Below, piece after piece: positions 1-8,805 of a stretch of DNA of 64,000 nucleotides (its first letter is position 1; the number at the start of each line of letters is the position of its first letter). The position numbers were made by a program, and so were the translations under genes. The notes under the pieces are model-generated. The model saw only the letters and a list, made by a program, of their open reading frames with translations, was not told the DNA's origin and did not search any database. This DNA comes from Gaiellasilicea sp963761905 (GTDB taxonomy: Bacteria > Actinomycetota > Thermoleophilia > Gaiellales > Gaiellaceae), in contig CAVXIQ010000008.1 of assembly GCA_963761905.1 (NCBI GenBank), positions 1 through 64,000 of the forward strand, written 5' to 3'.

Positions 1-95
1 AAACTGTCGGTCCGAGGCATGCGGGGATTATCGGCCGTCGCGGACGGTCCATACCCGGCGGGCCGAGCTTGCGGAGAATCATGGAGGCGAGGCGT

Positions 96-330
96 CTACT
101 CCAGGTGCACGGGCGAGCCGGGGCCGAGCGGTATCCCGACGAGGTACCACGCGACGAAGAAGAGCGTCCAGATGACCGTGAGCACCAGGACGTACGGGAG
201 CATCATCGCGACGACGGTGCCGATGCCGGCGTCCTTGCGATACCGCTGCGCGAAGATGATGATCAGCGGGAAGTAGGCATCAGCGGCGTGACAACGTTGA
301 ACGGCGAGTCGCCGACCCAGCGTGCAACCA
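96..330 (-). pseudogene. C-terminal stump of an AbgT-family transporter
   Basis: The reverse strand encodes the last ~70 residues of an AbgT-type (p-aminobenzoyl-glutamate/antimetabolite) membrane transporter, recognisable by VGDSPFNVVTPLMP followed by YFPLIIIFAQRY and the tail PLGPGSPVHLE before the stop at 96-98. A one-base shift near 285 separates the two segments. Upstream of about 330-350 the similarity fades, so more than 80 % of the usual ~500-residue protein is absent. AbgT proteins are inner-membrane transporters; this stump cannot work. It is the first of several decayed genes at this end. Identification rests on remembered family sequence. Confidence 0.6.
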
Positions 331-540
331 CCCTGGGTACGCCGATCGTCGAGGACTCGCGATCGCTGAGGCGAAGCGGCGGCGTCCCGCGACCGCTGAC
401 TCGCACGGCAGAGGCGGTCTTGGTCGGCGCGTTCGCCGATGGCGCGGGCGGATGCCGCGCCGCGGTCGATGTACGAGGCGGGCCGAGGGTCGGGGATCTT
501 CCGGGGCGTGCGCGGCGGCGGCGCCTCGTTTCGTGGTGTG
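331..540. other. Intergenic, nothing recognised
   Basis: Between the AbgT stump and the next gene I see open frames on both strands but no recognisable protein, RNA or repeat. It may hold unrecognisable AbgT remains. Confidence 0.4.
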
Positions 541-1616
541 ATGTCGTCTGTGAGAGTCCCTCAGGTGCCGACGGGTCTCGAGCGGGCGGCCGCTTGGTCG
601 TGGCGCCTGGGGGTTGGTGCGCCGTCGTGCGGTCGGGGCTGTTCTTGCGCTGCTCTGGTACCTGAAGGTGATCGTGCTGCCGGCGATCGTCGCGCTCACG
701 ATCGCGCCGGCGCTCACGCCGCTCGCTCGCCTCCTCCGCCGCAGGATTGGACGGCCGGCGGCGGCGAGTGTCGCTGATCGTCGGGATCCTTGTCGTGGCC
801 GGCCTGATCGCGCTCGTGACGAGCTCGGTCGTGTCCGAGTACGACGAGCTTCGGGATTCGGTCACGCGTGGGAGTGGACGAGGTCACGGCATGGCTGGAG
901 GGCGAGCCGTTCAATCTCTCGCTGGACGGCGTGCAGGATCTCGACTCGTCGCTCGGGGATCAGCCTGGGACAAGACCTCGTCCTACCTCCTCTCGGGCCT
1001 CTCGGCTGGGGTTGCGCTCATTACGGGCATCGTTCTTGCGGTCGGCGCTCTTGTACTTCATCCTTCGTGACGGCGCCGGCTTCTGGGGGCTGGATCCTGC
1101 GGCGGTTCTCACCCGACCTCCGTCCCACGATCGATCGAGCGGGCCGCCGCTCTTGGCGGGTACTCGGTGGTTATGTGCGCGGGACGGCCCTGATCGCGTT
1201 CATCGACGCGGCGCTAATCGGCATCGGCCTCTGGATTCTCGGCGTCCCGCTCGTGTTCGCTCTCACGGTGCTCATCTTCCTCGGCGGATTCGTACCCTTC
1301 GTTGGCGCAACGATCAAACGGGGCTGATCGCCGTGCTCGTCGCCTTCGCGGACGATGGCTGGGTAACAGCCGATTATTTTGCGTCGGGATCGTCCTTGGC
1401 GTCCAGTTCCTCGAGGGGAACTTCTTGCAGCCGATCATTCAGAGCCGCACGGTCGACCTGCATCCGGCCGTGATCCTGCTCGCAGTGGCCGCCGGAGGAA
1501 CACTATTCGGCATCATCGGCGCCTTCCTCGCGGTGCCAGTCACCGCCGTCGTCTTCGCGGCGCTCGCGTCGCTCGACGCCGAGCGGCGCGGCCTGCCGAT
1601 GCCTGAAGAGCCATAG
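541..1616 (+). pseudogene. AI-2E family transporter, multiply frameshifted
   Basis: Read across frames, this is a complete-length (~358 codons) AI-2E-family permease (TqsA/PerM-like, multi-pass inner-membrane protein of mostly unknown substrate). The start ATG at 541 begins MSSVRVPQ. Recognisable pieces in order are LALLWYLKVIVLPAIVALTI, VSLIVGILVVAGLIALVTSS, YLLSGLSAGVALITGIVLAV, YFILRDG, YVRGTALIAFIDAALIGIGL, GGFVPFVGA, GIVLGVQFLEGNFLQPII, and a C-terminal PVTAVVFAALASLDAERRG. At least seven frame changes are needed (near 630, 760, 870, 970, 1070, 1110, 1325 and 1370). That density exceeds the rest of the window, so I call a pseudogene, although poor consensus quality near a contig end could do the same. 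Confidence 0.75.
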
Positions 1617-1689
1617 GGACAAGCGGCGCGTCCATGTCGAGGTGACACGTGGCTCGTTGGGTCGACGTGTAGCGGCGGTGTTACCACCG

Positions 1690-1803
1690 ACAGGCGTTCG
1701 AACCGTCGCGAGTGGGAGGGCTCGGAGGCGCTCGACCGAGAGCGCCGCCACGAGGAAGGGGATCGCTAGCCCCGCCGAGTAGGCTGCGAGCAGCGCCAAG
1801 GAT
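1690..1803 (-). pseudogene. Possible CcdA/DsbD membrane-domain fragment
   Basis: The reverse strand reads LALLAAYSAGLAIPFLVAAL, close to the conserved helix of CcdA/DsbD-type thiol-disulfide membrane proteins (family pattern: YSLGLGIPFLL). It stops making sense on both sides and abuts the tRNA-like remnant at 1829, as if a recombination event had cut the gene there. Short and based on one helix, so tentative. Confidence 0.35.
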
Positions 1804-1828
1804 TTCTCGTTTTACAGGGATCTTTCTA

Positions 1829-1880
1829 CGGGAGCGACGGGACTCGAACCCGCGACGCTCGCGGCGTGACAGTTCGAGCG
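1829..1880 (-). repeat. tRNA-Asp-like 3' half (decayed attachment site?)
   Basis: On the reverse strand a T-arm (GCGGG, TTCGAGT loop, CCCGT) is followed by the acceptor 3' strand CGCTCCCG and preceded by CTGTCAC, the usual tRNA-Asp anticodon loop (GTC). No matching 5' acceptor or D-arm is found upstream and the anticodon stem does not pair, so this is not a complete tRNA. Partial tRNA 3' ends of this type are what site-specific integration into tRNA genes leaves behind. Confidence 0.55.
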
Positions 1881-2241
1881 CTCGCAACTCGTGCTTCAGT
1901 GCTCGGTTGGTCCTCGTTAGTCGCCTTGCTGCGCGTCTTTTGCGGCGTCGGGCTTGCCGGGGGTCTTCGTCTGGTTGTCGTCGCTGCGTTCGCAGAATCG
2001 GTTCCATGTCGATCGGCTGTAGGGCAGCGTGTGCGCCCGTGTGGTCGCCGGTCAGGCAGTCGGGGCCGGACTGCCAAGGAGGCGCGGCGAAGCGCGATGG
2101 TGTCGGAATCGCCACGCGCGCGGTACGAATCTGGCTGAAGGTGCTTCCGGTAGCGGGCTACGCTGCTTCTCGTGCCAACCGAGAAACGACGGCCCGGGTG
2201 GGTGGCTACCTGATCGACAACCCGAGCCTGTTCGGGGCCGG
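1881..2241. other. Intergenic, no gene recognised
   Basis: Several overlapping open frames run through this stretch on both strands, but none resembles a known protein. It probably holds the promoter of the P-type ATPase that follows. Confidence 0.4.
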
Positions 2242-4069
2242 ATGATCCGGCGGCTGGTCGCGCTCGCCGCGCTCGCGGGCGTCCTGGTCGGCGGCGTTCT
2301 GAGCCTGCTCGGGGACACCGGCGCGGCGGACGCCGTCTGGGCGGCGTCGACGGCACTGATGCTCGTGCCGCTGACCTGGTCGGTCGCGCGCACGCTCTGG
2401 CGGCGCGACGTCGGCGTCGACGCGATCGCGCTGGTCGCGATGGCGTCGGCGCTGGCGACAGGCGAGTATCTGGCCGGCGCGGTTGTCGCCGTTATGCTCG
2501 CCGGCGGCAACGCGCTCGAGGAGTACGCGGCCGGGCGGGCGCGGCGCGAGCTGACGAAGCTGCTCGAGCGGGCGCCGCGGATCGCGCACCGCCGCCGCGA
2601 GGGCGCGGTCGAGGAGGTGCCCGTCGACGAGCTTCTTCCCGGGGACATCGTCGTCGTGCGGGCCGGCGAGGTGATTCCTGTCGACGGCGTCGCCGTCGGC
2701 GAGGCGCTTGTCGACGAGGCTGCGCTGACGGGCGAGCCGCTGCCAGTCTCCTACGCCGCCGGGGGCGAGCTGCGAAGCGGGTCGGCGAACGCCGGCGAGG
2801 CGTTCGAGCTGCGCGCGACGCGGCTCGCCGCGGAGAGCACCTACGCGGCGATCGTGCGCCTCGTCCGGGGGGCCGAGACGCAGCGCGCGCCGTTCGTCCG
2901 CATGGCCGACCGTTACGCCGCTTTCTTCCTCCCGCTCGCGCTTGCGATCGCCGGGATCGCCTGGGCGGCGTCGGGGGACGCGGTCCGTTTCGTTGCCGTG
3001 ATGGTCGTCGCCACGCCGTGTCCGCTGATCCTGGCCGCGCCGATCGCGCTGATCGCGGGGGTCTCGCGCGCCGCGCGGCGCGGAGTGATCGTCAAGGGCA
3101 GCGGCGTGATCGAGCAGCTCGGGAAGGCGCGAACGGTGCTGTTCGACAAGACGGGCACGCTGACGCTCGGGCAGCCCGCGCTCGAGCGCGTCGTCGCCTT
3201 CGACGGAATCGGCCCCGACGAGCTGCTGCGACTCGCCGCCTCGGTCGACCAGCTGTCCGCGCACGTGCTCGCGGAAGCGCTCGTCCACGCGGCGCAGGAA
3301 CGCGGCTTCGAGCTCACCTCGCCGGCGGACGTCAAGGAGGGACGCGGGCAGGGAATCGAAGGGCGAGTCGAGGGCCGGAGCGTCGCCGTCGGCAGCTCGG
3401 TCTGGCTGCGCGAGCGCGGGTACTCCGGCGCCGAGGAGGCTGCACGCGCGCTCGACGCGAGCAACGATCTGGGGAAGGCAAAGATCCTCGTCGGCGTGGA
3501 CGGCAGCTCGCCGGCGCGGTCGTGATGGAGACTCCCTGCGCGAGGACGCCCGCGAACTCGTGGAGCGCCTGCGGTCGCTCGGGGTGAGACACATCGCCCT
3601 CGTCACCGGCGATCGCGTGTCCGTCGCGGAGGAGGTCGGTCGGCAGATCGGTGCCGATCGCGTCTACGCAGAGCAGTCTCCCGAGGGAAAGCTGGAGGTC
3701 GTTCGCTCGATCCGCGAGCAGCCGGAACTGACGCCGGTGGTCATGGTCGGCGACGGCGTCAACGACGCCCCCGCGCTCGCCCTCGCCGACATCGGGATCG
3801 CGATGGGCACCGCCGGCGCGACGGTCGCCTCGGAGACGGCCGACGCAGTGATCATGGCCGATCGCATCGACAGGGTCGTGGAGGCGATCCAGATCGGACG
3901 GCGATCGCTGGCGATCGCGCGCCAGAGCATCATCGCCGGAATCGGCCTCTCGCTGGTGGCGATGGCGTTCGCGGCCGCGGGGCTGATCACCCCGGTCGTC
4001 GGGGCACTGATCCAGGAGGCGATCGACGTGGCCGTCATCGCGAACGCGCTTCGCGCCCTGCGTACCTGA
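2242..4069 (+). CDS. Heavy-metal P1B-type ATPase with a TPC membrane motif (frameshifted)
   Basis: A ~609-residue metal-transporting P1B ATPase, a membrane pump that couples ATP hydrolysis to metal export or import. It has no N-terminal metal-binding domain. The actuator loop carries LTGEPLPV, the transmembrane metal site is TPCPL (TPC where CopA has CPC), the phosphorylation site is DKTGTLT, and the hinge is GDGVNDAP. The usual HP motif of the nucleotide domain is replaced by QLSAHVLAEAL. The TPC motif points to a P1B-5/6-type pump whose metal is hard to predict; Ni, Co or Fe have been proposed for such pumps. The start ATG 2242 begins MIRRLVALA directly before the first helix. Between about 3505 and 3535 two small frame shifts break the P-domain; both halves are otherwise perfect, so I suspect a sequence error. 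Confidence 0.85.
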
Positions 4070-4188
4070 AGGCTGCGGACTTCCCGCAACGCGAAGGTGC
4101 GGTTCTCCGGATGCCGCGGCTCGACGTCCCTGAAATCGTCTGGGAACAGCCGTTTTAACGCTGGGTTTGGTTTGATGGAAGGAGCACC

Positions 4189-5730
4189 ATGGCTACGGTC
4201 GAGAGAGTCTTGACCTATGCGGCTCCGGGACGAGAAGGCAGTCCCGTCGAGCTGAAGTCGCGCTACGAGAACTTCATCGGCGGACACTGGATCGCACCGG
4301 TGAACGGCGAGTACTCGGTGAATCTGACGCCGGCGACCGGCGAGCCGTTCACCGAAGTTCCACGCTCCACGCAGGAAGACGTCGACCTCGCGCTGGACGC
4401 TGCGCACGCCGCAAAGGGCGCCTGGGCGGAGACCTCCGCGACCGAGCGCTCACGCGCCCTGAACAGGATCGCGGACGCAATCGAGGAGAACATCGAGATG
4501 CTGGCGATCGCGGAGAGCTGGGAGAACGGTAAGCCGGTGCGGGAGACGCTCGCGGCTGACCTCCCGCTCGCGGTCGACCATTTCCGCTACTTCGCCTCGG
4601 TGATCCGCGGCGAGGAGGGATCGATCTCCGAGATCGACAAGACGACGATGGCCTACCACTTCAGGGAGCCGCTCGGCGTCGTCGGCCAAATCATCCCGTT
4701 CAACTTCCCGCTGCTGATGGCGGCCTGGAAGCTGGCTCCGGCCCTGGCGGCGGGCAACACCGTCGTTCTCAAGCCGGCGAGCCCGACTCCGTGGTCGATC
4801 CTCAAGCTGATGGAAGTGCTCGAGGACGTCCTGCCTCCGGGCGTGATCAACGTCGTCAATGGCTCTGGTGCTGAGATCGGCAAGGCGCTGGCGACGAGCA
4901 AGCGGATCTCCAAGATCGCCTTCACGGGCGAGACCGCGACCGGGCGGCTGATCATGCAGTACGCCGCCGAGAACATCATCCCCTCGACGACCGAGCTGGG
5001 CGGCAAGTCGCCCAACATCTTCTTCGCCGACGTGATGGCGGAGGACGATGCGTTTCTCGACAAGGCGATCGAAGGGCTCGTCCTCTACGCGTTCAACAAG
5101 GGCGAGGTCTGCACCGCGCCGTCGCGGGCACTGATCCAGGAGTCGATCTACGAGGAGTTCATGGAGCGGGCACTGGAGCGGATCGCCGCGATCCGTCAGG
5201 GCCACCCCCTCGACCCCGACACGCAGATCGGCCCGCAGGTCTCGAAGGCGCAGCTCGAGAAGATCGAGAGCTACGTCGAGATCGGCAAGCAGGAGGGCGC
5301 TGAGCTGCTGATCGGTGGCGAGCGCAGCCACCTCGGTGGCGAGCTCGAGGACGGTTACTACTTCCAGCCGACCGTCTTCAAGGGCACCAACGACATGAGG
5401 ATCTTCCAGGAGGAGATCTTCGGCCCGGTGCTCGCGGTGACCACGTTCCGCGACGAGGCCGACGCGCTCGAGATCGCGAACGACACGATGTACGGTCTCG
5501 GCGCCGGCGTCTGGACGCGCGACATGAGCAAGGCGTTCCGGATGGGCCGCGGCATCAAGGCCGGTCGAGTGTGGACCAACTGCTACCACCTCTACCCGGC
5601 CGGCGCGTCCTTCGGGGGCTACAAGGCCTCCGGGGTCGGGCGTGAGAACCACAAGATGATGCTCGACCACTACACGCAGACGAAGTGCATGCTCGTCTCC
5701 TACGACCCGAATCCGCTCGGGCTCTTCTGA
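4189..5730 (+). CDS. NAD(P)-dependent aldehyde dehydrogenase (ExaC/AldB-like)
   Basis: An intact 513-residue aldehyde dehydrogenase that oxidises an aldehyde to its acid with NAD(P)+. The substrate-binding/catalytic part shows ELGGKSPNIFF with the general-base Glu, and GEVCTAPSR with the nucleophilic Cys. FTGETATGR lies in the cofactor domain, and the C-terminus has ASFGGYKASGVGREN. GEVCTAPSR resembles the GEVCTCPSR signature of acetaldehyde dehydrogenases (ExaC/AcoD/AldB type), so acetaldehyde or another short aldehyde is the likely substrate (inference). The ATG is preceded by a good GGAAGGAG ribosome-binding site. A strong hairpin follows the stop, so it is probably monocistronic. Confidence 0.93.
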   Translation: MATVERVLTYAAPGREGSPVELKSRYENFIGGHWIAPVNGEYSVNLTPATGEPFTEVPRSTQEDVDLALDAAHAAKGAWAETSATERSRALNRIADAIEENIEMLAIAESWENGKPVRETLAADLPLAVDHFRYFASVIRGEEGSISEIDKTTMAYHFREPLGVVGQIIPFNFPLLMAAWKLAPALAAGNTVVLKPASPTPWSILKLMEVLEDVLPPGVINVVNGSGAEIGKALATSKRISKIAFTGETATGRLIMQYAAENIIPSTTELGGKSPNIFFADVMAEDDAFLDKAIEGLVLYAFNKGEVCTAPSRALIQESIYEEFMERALERIAAIRQGHPLDPDTQIGPQVSKAQLEKIESYVEIGKQEGAELLIGGERSHLGGELEDGYYFQPTVFKGTNDMRIFQEEIFGPVLAVTTFRDEADALEIANDTMYGLGAGVWTRDMSKAFRMGRGIKAGRVWTNCYHLYPAGASFGGYKASGVGRENHKMMLDHYTQTKCMLVSYDPNPLGLF

Positions 5731-5756
5731 GCTGAGCACGGAGCACTGCTGTTCTC

Positions 5757-5791
5757 CATCGGGGGGCTGCCGCGACGGCAGCCCCCCGATG
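5757..5791 (+). terminator. Rho-independent-type hairpin after the aldehyde dehydrogenase
   Basis: A perfect 16-bp inverted repeat (5757-5772 with 5776-5791) with a CGA loop, G/C-rich, 27 bp after the stop codon. No long T tract follows, which is common in high-GC actinobacteria. Confidence 0.8.
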
Positions 5792-5897
5792 TGCTTCCTG
5801 GCGGAGCCCTGATCGCGCGCGCCTTCGCTCGGCCTCTTCGCGGCAATGCCGCAGGCTCGACGGGGCAATCTCTGATGGCGCAGTGCGACGCCTGTCG

Positions 5898-5903
5898 TAC
5901 GCT
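5898..5903 (+). promoter_or_regulatory. Putative -10 element for leaderless malic enzyme mRNA
   Basis: TACGCT fits TANNNT and lies 8 bases before the ATG at 5912, where no ribosome-binding site is visible. This spacing would start transcription at or next to the start codon. Confidence 0.45.
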
Positions 5904-5911
5904 CGTGATCG

Positions 5912-7369
5912 ATGGTTGCGAATCTCCTTGCCAAGCTGAAGTCACACCGCCTGGCAGGTCATCCGTCGGCCCAGTTCAGCACCACGCTGCGGGTTCATCT
6001 CGACAACCGGCCCGGATCGTTCGCCTCGGTTGCCGCCACGATCGGCGACGCGGGCGGACTCCTCGACGCGATCGACCTCGTCAGGGTCGAGGACGACAAG
6101 AAGGTCCGCGACATCACGGTACTGGCGACAGACGCGGACCACGTGGAGGAGATCGTCGAGGCCGTCGCCTCCCTCGAGGGCGTCGAGGTCGAGCACGTCT
6201 CCGACAGGACGTTCCTGATGCACCTCGGCGGCAAGCTCGAGGTCGTCCCGAGGACGCCGTTGAAGACGCGCGACGACCTCTCGATGGCGTACACCCCCGG
6301 CGTGGCGCGCGTCTCGCAGGCGATCGCCGCCGACCCCTCGAAGGCCTGGACGCTCACGATCAAGCAGAACACCGTCGCGGTCGTCAGCGACGGGACGGCG
6401 GTGCTCGGGCTCGGCGACATCGGCCCCGCGGCCGCGATGCCCGTCATGGAAGGCAAGGCCGTGCTCTTCAAAGAGTTCGGCGGCGTCGATGCATTTCCGA
6501 TCTGCCTGGACACAACGGATCCTGACGAGATCGTGCGCGTCGTGACCGCGATCGCGCCCGGTTTCGGCGGGATCAACCTCGAGGACATCTCGTCTCCCCG
6601 CTGCTTCGAGATCGAACGGCGGCTCCAGGAGACGCTCGACATTCCGGTCTTCCACGACGACCAGCACGGAACCGCGATCGTCGTCCTCGCAGGGCTATTG
6701 AACGCGCTCCGGGTGGTCGGCAAGCAGATCGAGGACGCGCGCGTCGTCATTACTGGCGTCGGCGCGGCCGGCATCGCGGTGACGAAGATCCTGCTGGCCG
6801 GGGGCGTCACGGACATCGTCGGCTGCGACAGCCGAGGCGTCGTCGAGCGCGGACGCACAGACCTGAGCGACGTCAAGCGTGAGTTCGCCGACCTGACGAA
6901 CCCGCGTGGAGTCACCGGTTCTGCCGAGGACGCGCTCGCAGGCGCCGATGTGTTCATTGGCCTCTCGCAGCCGGGAGCGGTCAGCGCCGACGCCGTCCGC
7001 ACGATGGCGACGGGAGCGATCGTGTTCGCAATGGCCAACCCGACGCCCGAGGTGCTTCCCGAGGAGTTCGAGGACGGCGAGGTCGCGATCTTCGCAACCG
7101 GTCGATCCGACTATCCGAACCAGATCAACAACGTGCTCGCGTTCCCAGGCGTCTTCCGTGGCGCCCTCGACGTTCGCGCCACGACCGTCAACCACGAGAT
7201 GCAGCTTGCCGCGGCTGAGGCGATCGCCTCGATCATCGACGAGAAGCACCTCTCCCCGGACTACATCGTCCCGGGCGTCTTCAACCGTGACGTCGCGCCC
7301 GCAGTCGCGCGTGCGGTCGCCGAGGCAGCGCGGCTGACCGGGGTCGCGCGTCTCCGCTCTGGACGCTGA
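5912..7369 (+). CDS. NAD-dependent malic enzyme with N-terminal ACT domain
   Basis: A 485-residue malic enzyme that decarboxylates (S)-malate to pyruvate with NAD(P)+ reduction. Residues ~20-95 form an ACT domain (VHLDNRPGSFASVAATIGDA), an amino-acid-binding regulatory module found on short bacterial malic enzymes. The catalytic part shows AYTPGVARV, VAVVSDGTAVLGLGDIGP, the metal-binding EDISSPRCFEIE and FHDDQHGTAIVVLA, then a Rossmann GVGAAG and MANPTPEV. Length is typical for the ~450-residue family plus ACT. It feeds pyruvate from the TCA cycle. There is no ribosome-binding site, but a TANNNT box lies just upstream. Confidence 0.95.
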   Translation: MVANLLAKLKSHRLAGHPSAQFSTTLRVHLDNRPGSFASVAATIGDAGGLLDAIDLVRVEDDKKVRDITVLATDADHVEEIVEAVASLEGVEVEHVSDRTFLMHLGGKLEVVPRTPLKTRDDLSMAYTPGVARVSQAIAADPSKAWTLTIKQNTVAVVSDGTAVLGLGDIGPAAAMPVMEGKAVLFKEFGGVDAFPICLDTTDPDEIVRVVTAIAPGFGGINLEDISSPRCFEIERRLQETLDIPVFHDDQHGTAIVVLAGLLNALRVVGKQIEDARVVITGVGAAGIAVTKILLAGGVTDIVGCDSRGVVERGRTDLSDVKREFADLTNPRGVTGSAEDALAGADVFIGLSQPGAVSADAVRTMATGAIVFAMANPTPEVLPEEFEDGEVAIFATGRSDYPNQINNVLAFPGVFRGALDVRATTVNHEMQLAAAEAIASIIDEKHLSPDYIVPGVFNRDVAPAVARAVAEAARLTGVARLRSGR

Positions 7370-7382
7370 GCCCGCTCAATGA

Positions 7383-7676
7383 CGCAGCAGCACTGGTGAC
7401 CTCTGTTACGGCGTCGTCAACCGCAGCGGGGCGGTGTCGCTGGAGATCAGCACGTTCGCGCAGTACTTCGGGCGCTATTTCCTGTGCGTGAAGCCGCCGC
7501 GAGGCACCACTACGTGCAGGAACTTCCCCATCCGCAAGAGCGGCCCGTATTACGTCTCCCGGGTTCGGTGGCACCTGAACTTCCCAGGGCGCGGGCCGGG
7601 CTCGTACGAGGTCACTTGGAGGCTGAAGGCCAACCCGCTCGGGCCTCGGCTGAAGTTCCGGCTGCCACTCTCATGA
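7383..7676 (+). pseudogene. C-terminal part of an exported protein of unknown function
   Basis: The frame opens right after a stop at 7380 and reads CYGVVNRSGAVSLEISTFAQ then YFGRYFLCVKPPRG to an end with SYEVTWRLKANPLGP. The first usable start is GTG 7434. Cys-rich, beta-rich composition looks like the C-terminus of a small secreted Thermoleophilia-type protein, but no signal peptide remains, so the 5' end is probably lost. I do not recognise a family. Its stop overlaps the start of the next gene (ATGA at 7673), suggesting that they were one operon. Confidence 0.4.
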
Positions 7677-8245
7677 GGAACGGGGCGGTCATGTTGCTGC
7701 GGTTCGCGGCGGGCGCGGTGGCGGCCTCGACCCTTCTTGCGCCCGGGTCGGCGCTGGCGGGGGCGACCCACGTCTTCGCTGTCCGCGGCGACGTTAAGAT
7801 CGGCTCCTTTGCTGTCCGGGCCGACGGTTCGCTGGGCGGCGCCGTCGGCGCCTTCGGCGTCCCCACCTCCCGGCGTCACACCTATGGGCCGGGGACGTGT
7901 ACCGCTGTGTGGGCCCGCCACGGGCTGACGATCGACCTCTACAACCTCGGCGGCGCAGACGCGTGCAGCCGAGAAGGCGGCCTCTTCTCGCGGGCGTTCC
8001 TGCGTGGGCCGCATTGGATGACGACCAAGCGGCTGAGGGTGGGCGACAGCGTGACGAAGCTCCGGACGCTCTACCCGACCGCCCGACTCCGATCGGGAGA
8101 GCGGTACTACTGGCCCGCCGGCTACTGGCTCGTGGCACGCACCTCCGTGACCGGCGAGGGCGGCACCTACCCAGGCTTGCTTGCGGAAGTGTCAGGCGGC
8201 CGGGTCACAGGATTCCAGGTGCGGTTTCCCGCTGGCGGCGACTGA
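7673..8245 (+). CDS. Exported hypothetical protein (190 aa)
   Basis: Starts at ATG 7673, overlapping the previous stop by ATGA. Residues 1-30 are a signal peptide (hydrophobic run LLRFAAGAVAASTLLAPGSA, then ALAGA). The mature part of ~160 residues contains two Cys (near CTAVWARHG and ADACSREGG) that could form a disulfide. It contains a segment LRVGDSVTKLRTLYPTA, reminiscent of the 'low-complexity start, then beta sandwich' exported proteins of Actinobacteria. I recognise no domain and assign no function; it probably acts outside the membrane. Confidence 0.65.
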   Translation: MRNGAVMLLRFAAGAVAASTLLAPGSALAGATHVFAVRGDVKIGSFAVRADGSLGGAVGAFGVPTSRRHTYGPGTCTAVWARHGLTIDLYNLGGADACSREGGLFSRAFLRGPHWMTTKRLRVGDSVTKLRTLYPTARLRSGERYYWPAGYWLVARTSVTGEGGTYPGLLAEVSGGRVTGFQVRFPAGGD

Positions 8246-8376
8246 GCGACGACCAACTCCGGCTGAAGTCGGGCGACCCCCGGCTTCGCATGAGGGCGGT
8301 CGCTCCGATGTGACAGGCTGGCGGTCATTGCGTGGTTGCGGATAGATATTGACGGCATCTGACCGCCTTACTGCGC

Positions 8377-8413
8377 ATCAGGAGGTCGGCGGTTCGAGCC
8401 CGCCCAGCTCCAT
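8377..8413 (+). repeat. tRNA 3'-half-like sequence, copy 1 of a direct repeat (att-like)
   Basis: Contains the 3' anticodon stem, variable loop, a perfect T-arm (GGCGG, TTCGAGC, CCGCC) and an acceptor strand ending AGCTCCA. No 5' half pairs with it. The first 28 bases (8377-8404) recur exactly at 10501-10528. The anticodon region resembles Ala or Arg tRNAs; I cannot settle which. An integrase stump begins 16 bases downstream, so this is read as an attL/attR-like scar. Confidence 0.7.
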
Positions 8414-8428
8414 CAAGAGAAAGTCCTG

Positions 8429-8635
8429 CTAACGCGGGGCTTTCTGCCTCTCGAGGACATTTTCACCGCCGGGGAATGGGACAGCAACCTGCTCGCTAGT
8501 GCCCGCTTGTGCCCAATCAGCGCCCCGAAGGAGGGCATCCATGCGGGCGCCGGTGTCGCGATTGCGTTCCATCTTGCGGGCGTAAACCTCGAGCGCGAGG
8601 CTCGAGCTCGTGTGCCCCATCGCCGCCGGGAGGGA
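8429..8635 (-). pseudogene. Tyrosine recombinase (integrase) C-terminal stump
   Basis: The reverse strand ends with MGHTSSSLALEVYARKMERN and continues ARMDALLRGADWAQ to a stop at 8429. This is the C-terminal catalytic segment of phage-type tyrosine integrases: MGH gives the conserved H/G block and VYARKM the nucleophilic Tyr. Everything upstream of about 8635 (the Arg and Lys/His boxes, the SAM-like core-binding domain) is missing. The location beside the tRNA-derived repeat at 8377 is the classic int/att arrangement, so an integrated element once ended here. Confidence 0.75.
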
Positions 8636-8805
8636 CGACTCCTGGCCTCCGTTTGAGCGTCGCGGACGAAGCACGGGAGATGCGGCGCGGCGAGGCTTGT
8701 CCGCATGCCTGAGCAGAGGCCGGCGGCACGCCGGTTGCAGATCGACGACCCTGACGGAGCTCGCCGTCCCGGAGCAGCCGGCGCCCTCGACCGATTGGAG
8801 CACCC
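8636..8805. other. Junction region, nothing recognised
   Basis: Sits between the integrase stump and the serine hydrolase. No protein, RNA or repeat is recognisable. A ribosome-binding-like GGAG lies a few bases before the ATG at 8806. Confidence 0.35.

Noticed and set aside
1712..2245. 177-codon plus-strand frame before the P-type ATPase
   Set aside because: Crosses the tRNA-Asp-like remnant and is Arg-rich with no recognisable domain; judged non-coding.
3505..3535. TGA in the P-type ATPase as another selenocysteine codon
   Set aside because: The sequence after the TGA only makes sense in another frame, so this is a frame break, not recoding; the position is also not a redox site in the family.
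8340..8413. Complete tRNA gene at copy 1 of the repeat
   Set aside because: The anticodon stem has a mismatch and no D-arm or 5' acceptor pairs with the 3' half; only the 3' part is tRNA-like.
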